Positions 17,123 to 24,761 of a DNA stretch of 64,000 nucleotides are shown here, in pieces. The DNA comes from Nocardia sp. NBC_00403. Lineage in GTDB: Bacteria > Actinomycetota > Actinomycetes > Mycobacteriales > Mycobacteriaceae. The translations under genes and the position numbers were made by a program. Numbering within the stretch: position 1 is the stretch's first letter; the number at the start of each line of letters is the position of its first letter. The stretch is from assembly GCF_036046055.1 (NCBI RefSeq), contig NZ_CP107939.1, positions 8,618,001-8,682,000 on the forward strand. Reading direction: 5' to 3'. The notes under the pieces are model-generated. The model worked only from the letters and a program-made list of their open reading frames with translations, searched no databases and was not told the origin of the DNA.

Positions 17123-17416
17123 GTGCCAACTTATTCGTACGCGTGCACCCAGTGTGACAACCGCTTCGACATCGTTCAGTCCTTCACCGATGAGGCGCTG
17201 AGCGTCTGCCCGGAGTGCTCTGGCAAGCTGCGCAAGCTGTTCAATTCGGTCGGCATTGTGTTCAAGGGCAGCGGTTTCTACCGCACCGACAGCCGCGGCG
17301 GCGCCTCGACGGCGAGCGAGCCCGCGAAGTCGGACGGTTCGAGCAGCTCGACAAGTTCGGATTCGAGCTCCTCCAGCAGCACGTCCACGCCCACGAGCAC
17401 TGCCGTCGCCAGCTGA
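17123..17416 (+). CDS. ruc: FmdB-type zinc-ribbon protein, Ruc-like chaperone (Rv0991c family)
   Basis: The 97-residue product starts PTYSYACTQCDNRFDIVQSF and has a second pair CPEC, giving a CxxC-x(n)-CxxC zinc ribbon of FmdB type, followed by KLRKLFNSVGIVFKGSGFYR and a Ser/Thr-rich disordered tail. The M. tuberculosis homologue Rv0991c (Ruc) is a redox-switched chaperone: oxidation releases zinc and exposes aggregation-preventing activity. That role is transferred by homology and position (next to the folate cyclo-ligase gene). The GTG at 17123 has a consensus GGAGG five bases upstream and is clearly the start; an earlier in-frame ATG-like start would add eight residues. Confidence 0.85.
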   Translation: MPTYSYACTQCDNRFDIVQSFTDEALSVCPECSGKLRKLFNSVGIVFKGSGFYRTDSRGGASTASEPAKSDGSSSSTSSDSSSSSSTSTPTSTAVAS

Positions 17417-17495
17417 GTTATCCCCAGCCTCTCGCTGTCCACAGCTAGCCGTTTCAGCGGCCTAGCAGGTGTGATTGTGGCCATAGGATCCGGCC

Positions 17496-18164
17496 ATGAC
17501 TCGATCACTCAGCGATCTCGGTCGCGATAGCGCACTGCGTTTCGCGCTGTGGAATCGACCACCCTGGGCCGATGGCCTGCTGGTCCGGCGATTGCTGGCG
17601 GTCGTTCTCACCGCACTCGCCGCCGCCCTCTTCATCCGAGGCGATCCGGGCGCCGAGCGCACCCGGATCGTGGTCGCTGGCCGCGACCTGCCACCCGGCC
17701 ATCTCATCCAGGCCGACGACCTGCGCTCAGCCGCTCGCGAATCGGGCGCCCTGCCGACGGGTGTCGTCACCGACAGCACCGCTCTTGTCGGTGCGACGCT
17801 GACGGCGGCCATGCGCACCGGCGAGATATTCACCGATCTGCGCATTGTCGGCCCACGCTTGGCCGCTGTGGCCACGGGCGGGCGCGACGCCAGGATTGTG
17901 CCCATCCGCCTGGCCGACACCTCTGTCGCGGAGATCCTGCGCGCCGGTGATCGGGTCGATGTCGTCGGCGCCGAGGAACAGACCGGTTCCGCGGCTCGCC
18001 CGGCGCGAACCCTCGCCACGGATGCCGCGGTGGTTCTGGTCTCCGGCCCCGGCGATCGACGTGGCGGCCAGGAACGGATCGTGCTGGTCGCGATGGATGC
18101 CGAGCGCGCCACCACCGTCGCGGCAGCCTCGCTGCGGACCGCACTCACCGTTGTCTTCCATTGA
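17496..18164 (+). CDS. SAF-domain protein (CpaB/FlgA-like)
   Basis: This 222-residue protein has one hydrophobic segment (LLAVVLTALAAALFIRG, about residues 28-46) and then a SAF domain: IVVAGRDLPPGHLIQADDLR, VTDSTALVGATLTAAMRTGE and DTSVAEILRAGDRVDVVGAE. SAF domains occur in pilus-assembly CpaB and flagellar FlgA chaperones. No pilus cluster is present here, and in mycolata the gene occurs alone beside mscL and ruc, so the function is unknown. TAGGAT ends six bases before the ATG, suggesting a leaderless mRNA. The fold assignment is solid; partner and role are not. Confidence 0.8.
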   Translation: MTRSLSDLGRDSALRFALWNRPPWADGLLVRRLLAVVLTALAAALFIRGDPGAERTRIVVAGRDLPPGHLIQADDLRSAARESGALPTGVVTDSTALVGATLTAAMRTGEIFTDLRIVGPRLAAVATGGRDARIVPIRLADTSVAEILRAGDRVDVVGAEEQTGSAARPARTLATDAAVVLVSGPGDRRGGQERIVLVAMDAERATTVAAASLRTALTVVFH

Positions 18165-18272
18165 GAATGTTCGCCAAGCATTTGCCACAACAGTCAACTA
18201 GCATCGTCGGACCGGCTGCATAAACCGCCGAGCGCGACTGGAAAGCTCCCATCCGAAGAGGAGATATCGGCA

Positions 18273-18677
18273 ATGCTCAAGGGTTTCAAGGACTTCTTAT
18301 TACGCGGAAATGTCATAGACCTGGCCGTAGCCGTGGTGATCGGTACCGCGTTCGTCGCGATCGTCACCGCGTTCACCAATGGCATCATCAATCCGATATT
18401 GGCCGTATTCGGTGGCAACGGCGAGCTCGGCCTCGGTTTCCGGTTGGTAGCCGACAAGCCGGCGACCTTTGTGCAAGTCGGTCCGATCATCACCGCAGCT
18501 CTCAATTTCCTGATCATCGCGACGGTGCTGTACTTCGTGCTCGTGTTGCCCGCCATACACGCCAAGAAGCGCTGGGGTTCCAGCGAGACGGAACTCACCG
18601 ATTCCGACGTGCTGCGCCAGATCCGCGACCTGCTCGCGGAGAGCCGGGACAGCGCAGGCGGCAAGCACGAGTTCTGA
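18273..18677 (+). CDS. mscL: Large-conductance mechanosensitive channel
   Basis: MscL is a homopentameric membrane channel that opens at high membrane tension to release solutes during osmotic downshock. The 134-residue product begins with the canonical MLKGFKDFLLRGNVIDLAVA, and TM1 continues VVIGTAFVAIVTAFTNGIIN. TM2 is LNFLIIATVLYFVLVLPAIH, followed by a short amphipathic C-terminal helix (DVLRQIRDLLAESRD). Length is typical. AGGAG lies about nine bases before the ATG. In M. tuberculosis mscL (Rv0985c) sits directly against moaB2; here about 5 kb with a patatin and porins has been inserted between them. Confidence 0.95.
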   Translation: MLKGFKDFLLRGNVIDLAVAVVIGTAFVAIVTAFTNGIINPILAVFGGNGELGLGFRLVADKPATFVQVGPIITAALNFLIIATVLYFVLVLPAIHAKKRWGSSETELTDSDVLRQIRDLLAESRDSAGGKHEF

Positions 18678-18789
18678 ACCGAATCCTTGCCGGGACTCGG
18701 TCCTGGCATAAGTCTCCAACCAGCCGATTACAGCTCGCACGCACTGTCCGTGATGAGGATGAGCGCGCCGAGGAGCACCAAATCTGTCA

Positions 18790-19176
18790 CTACAGTCGGA
18801 TGTTCCATCCGAGGAGTATCCGCCCGGATGACGCACTCTCACGAAGCTCGGGCCAGAAGTACCTGAAGGAGGTTCTGGTATTGAGCGCGCTGGCCAGAGC
18901 ACTGAAGAGTCCGGCGAGGCTGGGTGCCCATTCGTTTCCATCGATGGCACCCGAGCCCATTCCCATCTCGTAGACACGACCGCATGTCGGGCCGGGCCGG
19001 TGGTCGCCTGTGGTCAGAACCAGACATGGCGTGCCCCTGAAGCGCGGCACCGACATCCACCCCATACCAATTTCCCCGACAGCCACGCAGTAGGACCGCA
19101 AGATAGGCCGACCGCCCACTGGTCGGCTGGCGGCGGCGAGTGTCGATCGACGGGGAACAGCTCGAAACCGGCGCAT
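18790..19176 (-). CDS. Possible remnant of an unrecognised soluble protein
   Basis: The last 95 or so residues look protein-like (VAVGEIGMGWMSVPRFRGTP, YEMGMGSGAIDGNEWAPSLA, GLFSALASALNTRTSF) and faintly recall the C-terminal part of SMI1/KNR4-type (SUKH) immunity proteins. The N-terminal 30 residues (MRRFRAVPRRSTLAAASR) are low quality, and there is no ribosome site. Codon third positions are less GC-biased than in neighbours. It may be the surviving 3' part of a larger gene. I would not trust the start. Confidence 0.3.
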   Translation of the reverse strand: MRRFRAVPRRSTLAAASRPVGGRPILRSYCVAVGEIGMGWMSVPRFRGTPCLVLTTGDHRPGPTCGRVYEMGMGSGAIDGNEWAPSLAGLFSALASALNTRTSFRYFWPELRESASSGRILLGWNIRL

Positions 19177-19250
19177 CGGCGGCCACCCGACGGGCGAAAA
19201 TTCAGCGCCACTTATCGCTGAGAGTCACACCGGTGGTTTCGTCGGTGAGC

Positions 19251-20111
19251 TCAGGAGTCGGTTCTGAAGCGAGCGAATTGGGCACGCGTCGAACTGTTTT
19301 CGGTTTGGCGTAGGCCGGCCTGATACGCGGGCGCCCAGTTTGCGCGATCGTAGAGATTCGTGCCGAAGACCTCGAGCGCGGTGGTGTCCGGGCCGATGCG
19401 AACGACTGTGTCGGCAAGCGGCTCCGGTGACGGATCATCGGAGAACAAGTGCGCCAGCGGCTCGATGACCACGAGAGTTTCTGCGCCTGAGGCAAGGTCG
19501 GCGTTGGTGGCCGATCGTAGACCGCCGTCGATGTAGTAGCGCCCATCCACTGGTATGGGTGGTTGGGCGCCAGGGAATGCGGTGCTGGCAGCGACTGCGG
19601 TCGGCAGTGGTACGCCGCTGTGTCTGTCCCAGACTGTCGGTTCGCCGGTTTCGGCGTCTACCACGGTGATTCGCAAATCTCGGTCGGGCCATTCGGATAC
19701 ACCGATCAGGCGACGCATCCGTTCGATCTGTTCGGTCGGGTCACCCGTGCCGATTGTGAGGGCGAGTTCGCCGACACGGCGCCGTGCGGTCGCGGGTTGC
19801 TGACCTGGCTCGCGGAGTATGGCGAATACCTCGCCCAGCCGGGGGTGTGCAGTATCTATCGGCGCGCTCCGCTGCTGTGTTCGAGCGGGCAGAGTCGCCA
19901 GTCGTTGCATCGGTTCGCCGGTGGCCAGGATGGCACCGGCGATCGCACCAGCCGAGGTGCCAACGATCAGATCGGCGGAGGCCAGGTCGACACCGTGTCG
20001 GCGCAGACCTGCGAGGAGGCCTGCCATCCATGCTGTGCCGACTACTCCACCGGCGCCGAGCACCACGGCTGTGCGCGGAGTACCCGCCTGTTCTGTGTGT
20101 GCCACGACCAC
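19251..20111 (-). CDS. Patatin-like phospholipase
   Basis: Patatin-like enzymes are lipid acyl hydrolases with a Ser-Asp dyad. All elements are present: the oxyanion loop LGAGGVVGTAW (residues 18-28), nucleophile elbow G-T-S53-A-G and the catalytic Asp in Y-I-D195-G-G. The protein has 286 residues, within the range for bacterial single-domain patatins, with no signal peptide. A GAGGA ribosome site favours the third codon (GTG at about 20105) over the first, changing the product by two residues. It follows the porin pairs on the same strand after a strong hairpin, so it is probably a separate transcription unit. Substrate is unknown. Confidence 0.88.
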   Translation of the reverse strand: MVVAHTEQAGTPRTAVVLGAGGVVGTAWMAGLLAGLRRHGVDLASADLIVGTSAGAIAGAILATGEPMQRLATLPARTQQRSAPIDTAHPRLGEVFAILREPGQQPATARRRVGELALTIGTGDPTEQIERMRRLIGVSEWPDRDLRITVVDAETGEPTVWDRHSGVPLPTAVAASTAFPGAQPPIPVDGRYYIDGGLRSATNADLASGAETLVVIEPLAHLFSDDPSPEPLADTVVRIGPDTTALEVFGTNLYDRANWAPAYQAGLRQTENSSTRAQFARFRTDS

Positions 20112-20257
20112 ATCCTCGTCAGGGAAATCACCACGATACAGCGCTGTACCGACGAGCCCGCCTTACGTCGCGTGCGTGCGGTGATCTTGTCGTGCGGAGG
20201 CAACAGCGCAGGCTGCAGGCACGAATCCTGAACCGAATTCGCCTCCGCGGGAACGCA

Positions 20258-20289
20258 AACGGGCCCGTCGCGGTGGCGACGGGCCCGTT
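20258..20289 (-). terminator. Terminator of the distal porin pair
   Basis: A perfect 14-bp stem, AACGGGCCCGTCGC with its complement, surrounds a four-base loop about 30 bp past the stop of the porin at 20319. Its AACGGGCCCGT core is shared with the hairpin at 21975-22020, which fits duplication of the whole pair with its terminator. Confidence 0.85.
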
Positions 20290-20318
20290 CGTGTGTGCGG
20301 AGTTGGCGACTCCTATGT

Positions 20319-20987
20319 TCAGCCGAGGCTGAACGGCTTGCCCCACAACGTCAACCAGGTGACGACACTGTCGGTCTCGACCTCGACGCTGATGAACGAC
20401 CGCGCCTGCGCGTAACCGGCACAGCCGTTCAGGCCGATGGTCTCGTCGGCCCAGGTGACCGAGCCGCTGCCACCCTTGAAGCGATTGCGCTTCTTGTGCG
20501 ACTCGTTGCCGAAGTCGTCGGCCACTTCCTGGTCCAGGACGTAGAACGACTGCGACTGGCCGGGGCCGAGGGTCAGGTTGCCGCCACTGTTGGCACCGAC
20601 GCCGCCCTTGACGGTGTCGCCGCTCCAGTCGGCCGTGCCTTCGACACCACCGCTGACGCCGCCGCCCGCGATGTTCACCTGACAGCCGACGGTGTAGCCC
20701 GGGAAGATCTTGCCGCCGGCATCATCGGACACCTCGACCTGGGCGCTACCGGAGACCCACGCATTACGATGCAGCGGCGTAGATCCCATGGACGGGTTGA
20801 TGTTGGCAGACTCGCCGACCAGGCGGATCGTCACGACGGTGCCGTCGGACAGCGTCTTGGAGATCTCACCTCCCGGCAACGGAACGAAGGTATCGGCGTG
20901 CGCCGCTCCGGTGGACAACAGACCGAGGGCGATGGTTGTCGCGGCACCGACACCCGCCACCTTGGCCATGTTTTTACGGTTGATCAT
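20319..20987 (-). CDS. MspA/Nfp-family outer-membrane porin, second gene of distal pair
   Basis: MspA-family porins form water-filled beta-barrel channels in the mycolic-acid outer membrane; in Nocardia farcinica two different subunits, NfpA and NfpB, make a hetero-oligomer. The 222-residue product has a signal peptide (MINRKNMAKVAGVGAATTIA, then LGLLSTGAAHA) and the family motifs TFVPLPGGEISKTLSDGTVV, ANINPSMGSTPLHRNAWVSG, YTVGCQVNIAGGGVSGGVEG and a C-terminal GYAQARSFISVEVETDSVV. GAGGG lies six to seven bases before the ATG. It is nearly identical in pattern to the protein at 22046-22714, so the two are recent paralogues. Which corresponds to NfpA or NfpB cannot be told here. Confidence 0.9.
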   Translation of the reverse strand: MINRKNMAKVAGVGAATTIALGLLSTGAAHADTFVPLPGGEISKTLSDGTVVTIRLVGESANINPSMGSTPLHRNAWVSGSAQVEVSDDAGGKIFPGYTVGCQVNIAGGGVSGGVEGTADWSGDTVKGGVGANSGGNLTLGPGQSQSFYVLDQEVADDFGNESHKKRNRFKGGSGSVTWADETIGLNGCAGYAQARSFISVEVETDSVVTWLTLWGKPFSLG

Positions 20988-21049
20988 TGGTTTCCCTCGA
21001 GGTTTGAGTTCGCTTCAGCGAGAAGAGTTTTCGTTGGATTCGACAGACG

Positions 21050-21724
21050 TCAGCCGATGCTGAACGGCGCACCATAGAGGGTGGTCTTCGAGTAGTGGTC
21101 ACCGATGATCTCCACGACTGTGTAGGAACGCGCTTGCGCATAACCCGCACAGCCCTGGATCTCGATTTCGGCATCCTGATACTCGACTGAATAGACGCCT
21201 GGTTTGAGAACGTCCTTCGAATCGATCGAAACGAACTTGACATCACCGGGGCCGAGATTGAGGCCGATCGAACCGCCCAGGCTGCCACCGTCGAGGCTGA
21301 TGCCGCCCGAGAGACCCGCGGAAATCGCGTTGTCGGCGATGCTGACCTGGCAGCCGACGATGTATCCGGTGGTGAGTGCCGAAACACCATGTGTCGAGGA
21401 GTTATTGGTGCCCGGAGCGTTGGTTGCGCCATTGGTGGGGCCAACCTCCCCCTCCGGGGTCACCGAGATATCGGCGATGGCGTTGCCCGATACCCAGACG
21501 ACGCGACCAGCGCCGTTGGCGGCCAACGATGGTGAAATGAGCGCGCGCTCGGCAGTGTGCCTGATAGTCACGCCTGGACCGAACTTCTGGCCGTCCGGCA
21601 ACGGCACAAAAGTATCGGCGTTGGCAGCGCCGCTCGACAAGAGTCCCATAGCCACAGTTGCGGTGGCGGCGGCGCCCGCTATACGGACACCGCGTCGCAA
21701 CAGGGCGGGGTGGTTGTTACTCAT
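21050..21724 (-). CDS. MspA/Nfp-family outer-membrane porin, first gene of distal pair
   Basis: The 224-residue porin subunit is of the other Nfp type: signal peptide MSNNHPALLRRGVRIAGAAA with a cut after GAANA, then TFVPLPDGQKFGPGVTI, ALISPSLAANGAGRVVWVSG, YIVGCQVSIADNAISAGLSG and GCAGYAQARSYTVVEIIGDH. The start is the ATG at 21724 with AGGGGAAGT directly upstream; an ATG four codons earlier lies too close to the ribosome site. It lies about 60 bp before its partner at 20319-20987. It is the counterpart of the gene at 22777-23451, with small changes mainly in the first 60 residues (K-F-G-P in place of K-I-G-T). Confidence 0.9.
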   Translation of the reverse strand: MSNNHPALLRRGVRIAGAAATATVAMGLLSSGAANADTFVPLPDGQKFGPGVTIRHTAERALISPSLAANGAGRVVWVSGNAIADISVTPEGEVGPTNGATNAPGTNNSSTHGVSALTTGYIVGCQVSIADNAISAGLSGGISLDGGSLGGSIGLNLGPGDVKFVSIDSKDVLKPGVYSVEYQDAEIEIQGCAGYAQARSYTVVEIIGDHYSKTTLYGAPFSIG

Positions 21725-21974
21725 ACTTCCCCTCATCAGGTTCTAGCGGTCGGTCTCGGGGTTTGCCGAGGCCGAAAAACTCCCTTTCAGGTCAGCCGAG
21801 CGTGGCGGATTGGACTGTCCACCATGGGAACTGCCGACCATCTCGTTGATGAACGATCTTGGGGTTCCAATGTTATTTGTTTCCGTCACTTCTCTCAGGA
21901 AATTCGCCCAAGTGACGCCGCACCGGTCCGTTGCCCGATACGATCGGCGATCATGTTGGGCACCAAAGGGTCTG

Positions 21975-22020
21975 CACACGAAACGGGCCCGTTGCGAATG
22001 CAACGGGCCCGTTTCGTGTG
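21975..22020 (-). terminator. Terminator of the proximal porin pair
   Basis: A perfect 21-bp stem (CACACGAAACGGGCCCGTTG plus one pair) with a GAAT loop lies about 25 bp beyond the stop at 22046. It is one of the strongest hairpins in the window and separates the two porin pairs. Confidence 0.9.
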
Positions 22021-22045
22021 TGACGGGTCAACGACCCGCGAAGAC

Positions 22046-22714
22046 TCAGCCGAGGCTGAAAGGCTGGCCCCACAACGTCACCCAGGTGATGACATTGTCG
22101 GTCTCGACCTCGACGCTGACGAACGCGCGCGCCTGGGCGTAGCCACCACAGCCGGTCAGGCCGATGGTCGAGTCGGCCCAGGTGACCGAGCCGCTGCCGC
22201 CCTTGAACTTGTTGCGCTTCTTGTGCACCTCGCTGCCGAAGTCGTCGGCCTGTTCCAGGTCGAGAATGTAGAACGACTTCGACTGACCGGGGCCGAGGGT
22301 CAGGTTGCCGCCACTGTTGGCGCCGACGCCGCCCTTGACGGTGTCGCCGCTCCAGTCGGCCGTGCCTTCGACACCACCGCTGACGCCACCGCCCGCGATG
22401 TTCACCTGGCAGCCGACGGTGTAGCCCGGGAAGATAGACCCGCTGCCATCGCCGGACACCTCGACCTGAGCACTACCGGAGACCCACGCGTTGCGGTGCA
22501 CCGGGGTGGAGCCCATAGACGGGTTGATGTTGGCGGATTCGCCGACCAGCTTGATGGTGACGACGGTGCCATCGGACAGCGTCTTGGAGATTTCGCCACC
22601 CGGCAGCGGCACGAAGGTATCGGCATTCGCCGCGCCGGTGGAGAACAGGCCCATGGCGATGGTGGCAGCAGCACCGACACCGGCCACCCGCGCCACGTTC
22701 TTACGGTTGATCAT
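22046..22714 (-). CDS. MspA/Nfp-family outer-membrane porin, second gene of proximal pair
   Basis: The 222-residue porin subunit has signal peptide MINRKNVARVAGVGAAATIA and a cut after GAANA. The mature protein shows TFVPLPGGEISKTLSDGTVV, STPVHRNAWVSGSAQVEVSG, the Gly-rich AGGGVSGGVEGTADWSGDTV and GGNLTLGPGQSKSFYILDLE. GAGGG is six bases from the ATG. It starts about 60 bp after its partner at 22777-23451 and ends before a strong terminator, so the pair forms one transcript. Compared with its paralogue at 20319 the main differences are in the C-terminal third (ILDLEQADDFGSEVHKKRNK versus VLDQEVADDFGNESHKKRNR). Confidence 0.9.
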   Translation of the reverse strand: MINRKNVARVAGVGAAATIAMGLFSTGAANADTFVPLPGGEISKTLSDGTVVTIKLVGESANINPSMGSTPVHRNAWVSGSAQVEVSGDGSGSIFPGYTVGCQVNIAGGGVSGGVEGTADWSGDTVKGGVGANSGGNLTLGPGQSKSFYILDLEQADDFGSEVHKKRNKFKGGSGSVTWADSTIGLTGCGGYAQARAFVSVEVETDNVITWVTLWGQPFSLG

Positions 22715-22776
22715 GTTTTTCCCTCAGGGGTTGAGTTCGCTTCCGCGAGAAGAATGTTCGTGTGATTCGACCGATG

Positions 22777-23451
22777 TCAGCCGATGCTGAACGGCTGCCC
22801 GTAGAGGGTGGTCTTCGAGTAGTGGTCGCCGACGATCTCGACGACGGTGTAGGAACGCGCCTGGGCGTAGCCCGCGCAGCCCTGGATCTCGATTTCCGCA
22901 TCCTGGTACTCGACCGAGTAGACGCCCGGCTTCAGGATGTCCTTCGAGTCGATCGAAACGAACTTGACTTCACCGGGGCCCAGGTTGAGGCCGATCGAAC
23001 CGCCGAGGCTGCCACCGTCGAGGCTGACGCCGCCGGAGACACCGGCGGAGATCGCGTCGCTGGCGATGCTGACCTGGCAACCGACGATGTAGCCGGTGGT
23101 GAGCGCGGAGACGCCGTGGGTCGAGGAGTTGTTGGTGCCCGGGGCGTTGGTAGCGCCGTTGTAGGGGCCGACGGTTCCTTCCGGAGTGACAGTCACGTCG
23201 GCAATGGCGTTGCCGGAAACCCAGACAACACGGCCGGCGCCATTGGCGCTCAGCGACGGCGAAATCAGGGCGCGCTCGCCCGTGCGGTTGATGGTGACGC
23301 CTGTACCGATCTTCTGGCCGTCCGGCAACGGCACGAAGGTATCGGCGTTGGCGGCGCCGGTGGAAAACAGGCCCATGGCCACGGCCGCGGCAGCGCCGAC
23401 GCCCGCGACGCGGACACCGCGGCGCAGACCGATGGTGCGGTTCTCGCTCAT
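22777..23451 (-). CDS. MspA/Nfp-family outer-membrane porin, first gene of proximal pair
   Basis: The 224-residue porin subunit starts at the ATG at 23451 (MSENRTIGLRRGVRVAG) with AGGGGAAGT just upstream. A signal peptide ending GAANA precedes TFVPLPDGQKIGTGVTINRT, ALISPSLSANGAGRVVWVSG, VTVTPEGTVGPYNGATNAPG and GCAGYAQARSYTVVEIVGDH. It is first in the porin locus. Its leader contains a near-consensus CRP-type site about 280 bp upstream, and the long AT-richer intergenic stretch (23460-23950) is the likely main promoter region. With its partner it probably makes the hetero-oligomeric outer-membrane channel known from N. farcinica. Confidence 0.9.
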   Translation of the reverse strand: MSENRTIGLRRGVRVAGVGAAAAVAMGLFSTGAANADTFVPLPDGQKIGTGVTINRTGERALISPSLSANGAGRVVWVSGNAIADVTVTPEGTVGPYNGATNAPGTNNSSTHGVSALTTGYIVGCQVSIASDAISAGVSGGVSLDGGSLGGSIGLNLGPGEVKFVSIDSKDILKPGVYSVEYQDAEIEIQGCAGYAQARSYTVVEIVGDHYSKTTLYGQPFSIG

Positions 23452-23726
23452 ACTTCCCCTCATCAGGTTCGAACAGTCAGCCTCGACCATCGAGGCTGGA
23501 CGGTGGTCCTCTCAGGCCCAGCTCAGTTTGTGCTCCATTTGTTGCCGACTTGTAACCGGCTGTTATTTCGGCGCAACGCTCCAGCCGGCCTGGAACCGAG
23601 CCCAGGTTCCGCCAGTTCAGCGCGTACGCGCCGAACCAGGCCCGCAAGGTCCAGCATGTGGGTGGCTCCCGGCGAACACTAAACGTTCGGTAACGGCGAA
23701 GCAACGTAGGGAATCGTTAAGATCAA

Positions 23727-23742
23727 TGTGATGTAGATCACT
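23727..23742. promoter_or_regulatory. CRP/Rv3676-type operator upstream of the porin locus
   Basis: TGTGA-TGTAGA-TCACT matches the cAMP-receptor-protein consensus TGTGA-N6-TCACA at nine of ten arm positions. It lies about 280 bp upstream of the first porin start in an unusually AT-rich patch (about 23690-23830) that otherwise holds no gene. Confidence 0.65.
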
Positions 23743-23952
23743 ACAGCTGACATGCACATGTAGCTTGACGTGCATAAATAGCTGGAAAGTGTCTCGTTTT
23801 GAGCACAAATAGGGGCTATAGGCGCAGAGAGGCCGCCCGTCAAATACGGGCCAAGGCCGTAAGTAATCGCCAAAATACATTCAGCCGGAAGTAATCACAG
23901 GTGAATAACGCCGATAACCGACCGTTATACGTAGCTGGGCAGTAGATGAGCC

Positions 23953-24102
23953 TCAGCCGTGGTGCGGCGGCACCTGTTCGCGGAGCCAGTCATCGGAGGG
24001 CGAACCCACCTCGGAATCCTGGTCGCGTTCGTCGCGCGTGGTGTCCGGCAGCGCGTCACCGAAGATTTTGTTCAGACGCGCGGAGTCCCTCGCCCGGCGC
24101 AC
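23953..24102 (-). CDS. Small acidic conserved-looking protein (about 49 residues)
   Basis: Downstream of moaB2 a short frame reads LNKIFGDALPDTTRDERDQD then SEVGSPSDDWLREQVPPHHG and stops. The pattern LxxxFGDxLPDTTxDERD ... PPHHG is one I associate with small actinobacterial proteins near this locus; function is unknown. The likely start is the GTG at 24100-24102, giving MRRARDSARLNKIFGD; no other ATG or GTG is available. That GTG lies in the loop of the hairpin at 24087-24115, so initiation could be structure-controlled. Codon use and the charged, low-complexity-free sequence support a real gene. Confidence 0.6.
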   Translation of the reverse strand: MRRARDSARLNKIFGDALPDTTRDERDQDSEVGSPSDDWLREQVPPHHG

Positions 24103-24115
24103 GGCCGGGCGAGGG
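24087..24115 (-). terminator. GC-rich hairpin after moaB2, overlapping the next start
   Basis: A 12-bp perfect stem (CCCTCGCCCGGC with its complement) and five-base loop starts about 25 bp after the moaB2 stop. It could act as a terminator or attenuator. The GTG proposed for the small gene at 23953-24102 lies in its loop. Confidence 0.6.
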
Positions 24116-24140
24116 TCCTCGGAAGAATCCGGCGCCGGAA

Positions 24141-24761
24141 TTATTCGGCCAATCCGGACAGCTCACCGATCACTCGGCTGGCAAGCGGACCGAGGGTGGC
24201 CATGCCGTCGCGGATCGCCGACCGCGTACCGGGCAGGTTCACCACCAGGGTGCTGCCCGAGACGCCGGCGAGACCACGCGACAGACCCGCGTCGAGCGAG
24301 CCCGCCACCCGGCCGGAGGAGCGCAGCGCCTCGCTGATGCCGGGCAGTTCCCGGTCCAGCACCTGTGAGGTGGCCTCCGGCGTGACATCGCGCGGGGACA
24401 TTCCGGTGCCACCGACCGAGATGACCAGGTCGACGCCGCCGATCACCGCAGTGTTCAGCGCATTGCGGATCTCCACCTCATCGGCCTGAACCGTCACCGA
24501 AGCGTCGACGAGGAAACCCGCCTCGGTCAGCAGCTCGGTAACCAGTGGACCGAGCGAATCCACACCTCCATGCGCCGTTCGATCGTCGACGACCACCACA
24601 AGTGCGCGCCCAGCCACCGGAGTATCGATTTCCATGGTGCTCACCGTAGCGTCCGCATCCAGAAGCCGGGCGCCCACGCCCACAAGCTCTGCGTCCATCG
24701 CGAGCAGCTCGGCGTCGACGGCGAGTCGGGGCGTCCAGCCGCCGGGCAGCACCCGCGTCAC
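24141..24761 (-). CDS. moaB2: MoaB2-like molybdopterin-binding protein (MogA/MoaB fold)
   Basis: MogA/MoaB proteins adenylylate molybdopterin before molybdate insertion. The core here is ALVVVVDDRTAHGGVDSLGP, VQADEVEIRNALNTAVIGGV, DLVISVGGTGMSPRDVTPEA (pterin-binding GGTG loop) and SRGLAGVSGSTLVVNLPGTR. It is the Rv0984 homologue in its usual place after pepD. The open frame begins with a GTG that shares GTGA with the pepD stop, which suggests translational coupling and gives 206 residues; the first 40 residues are not family-like, and GTG 24644 or ATG 24635 would give the usual 165. I give the long form with that caution. Confidence 0.85.
   Translation of the reverse strand: MTRVLPGGWTPRLAVDAELLAMDAELVGVGARLLDADATVSTMEIDTPVAGRALVVVVDDRTAHGGVDSLGPLVTELLTEAGFLVDASVTVQADEVEIRNALNTAVIGGVDLVISVGGTGMSPRDVTPEATSQVLDRELPGISEALRSSGRVAGSLDAGLSRGLAGVSGSTLVVNLPGTRSAIRDGMATLGPLASRVIGELSGLAE

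Noticed and set aside
21743..22003. Minus-strand frame of 86 codons between the porin pairs
   Set aside because: It runs through the strong terminator at 21975-22020 and has no ribosome site.
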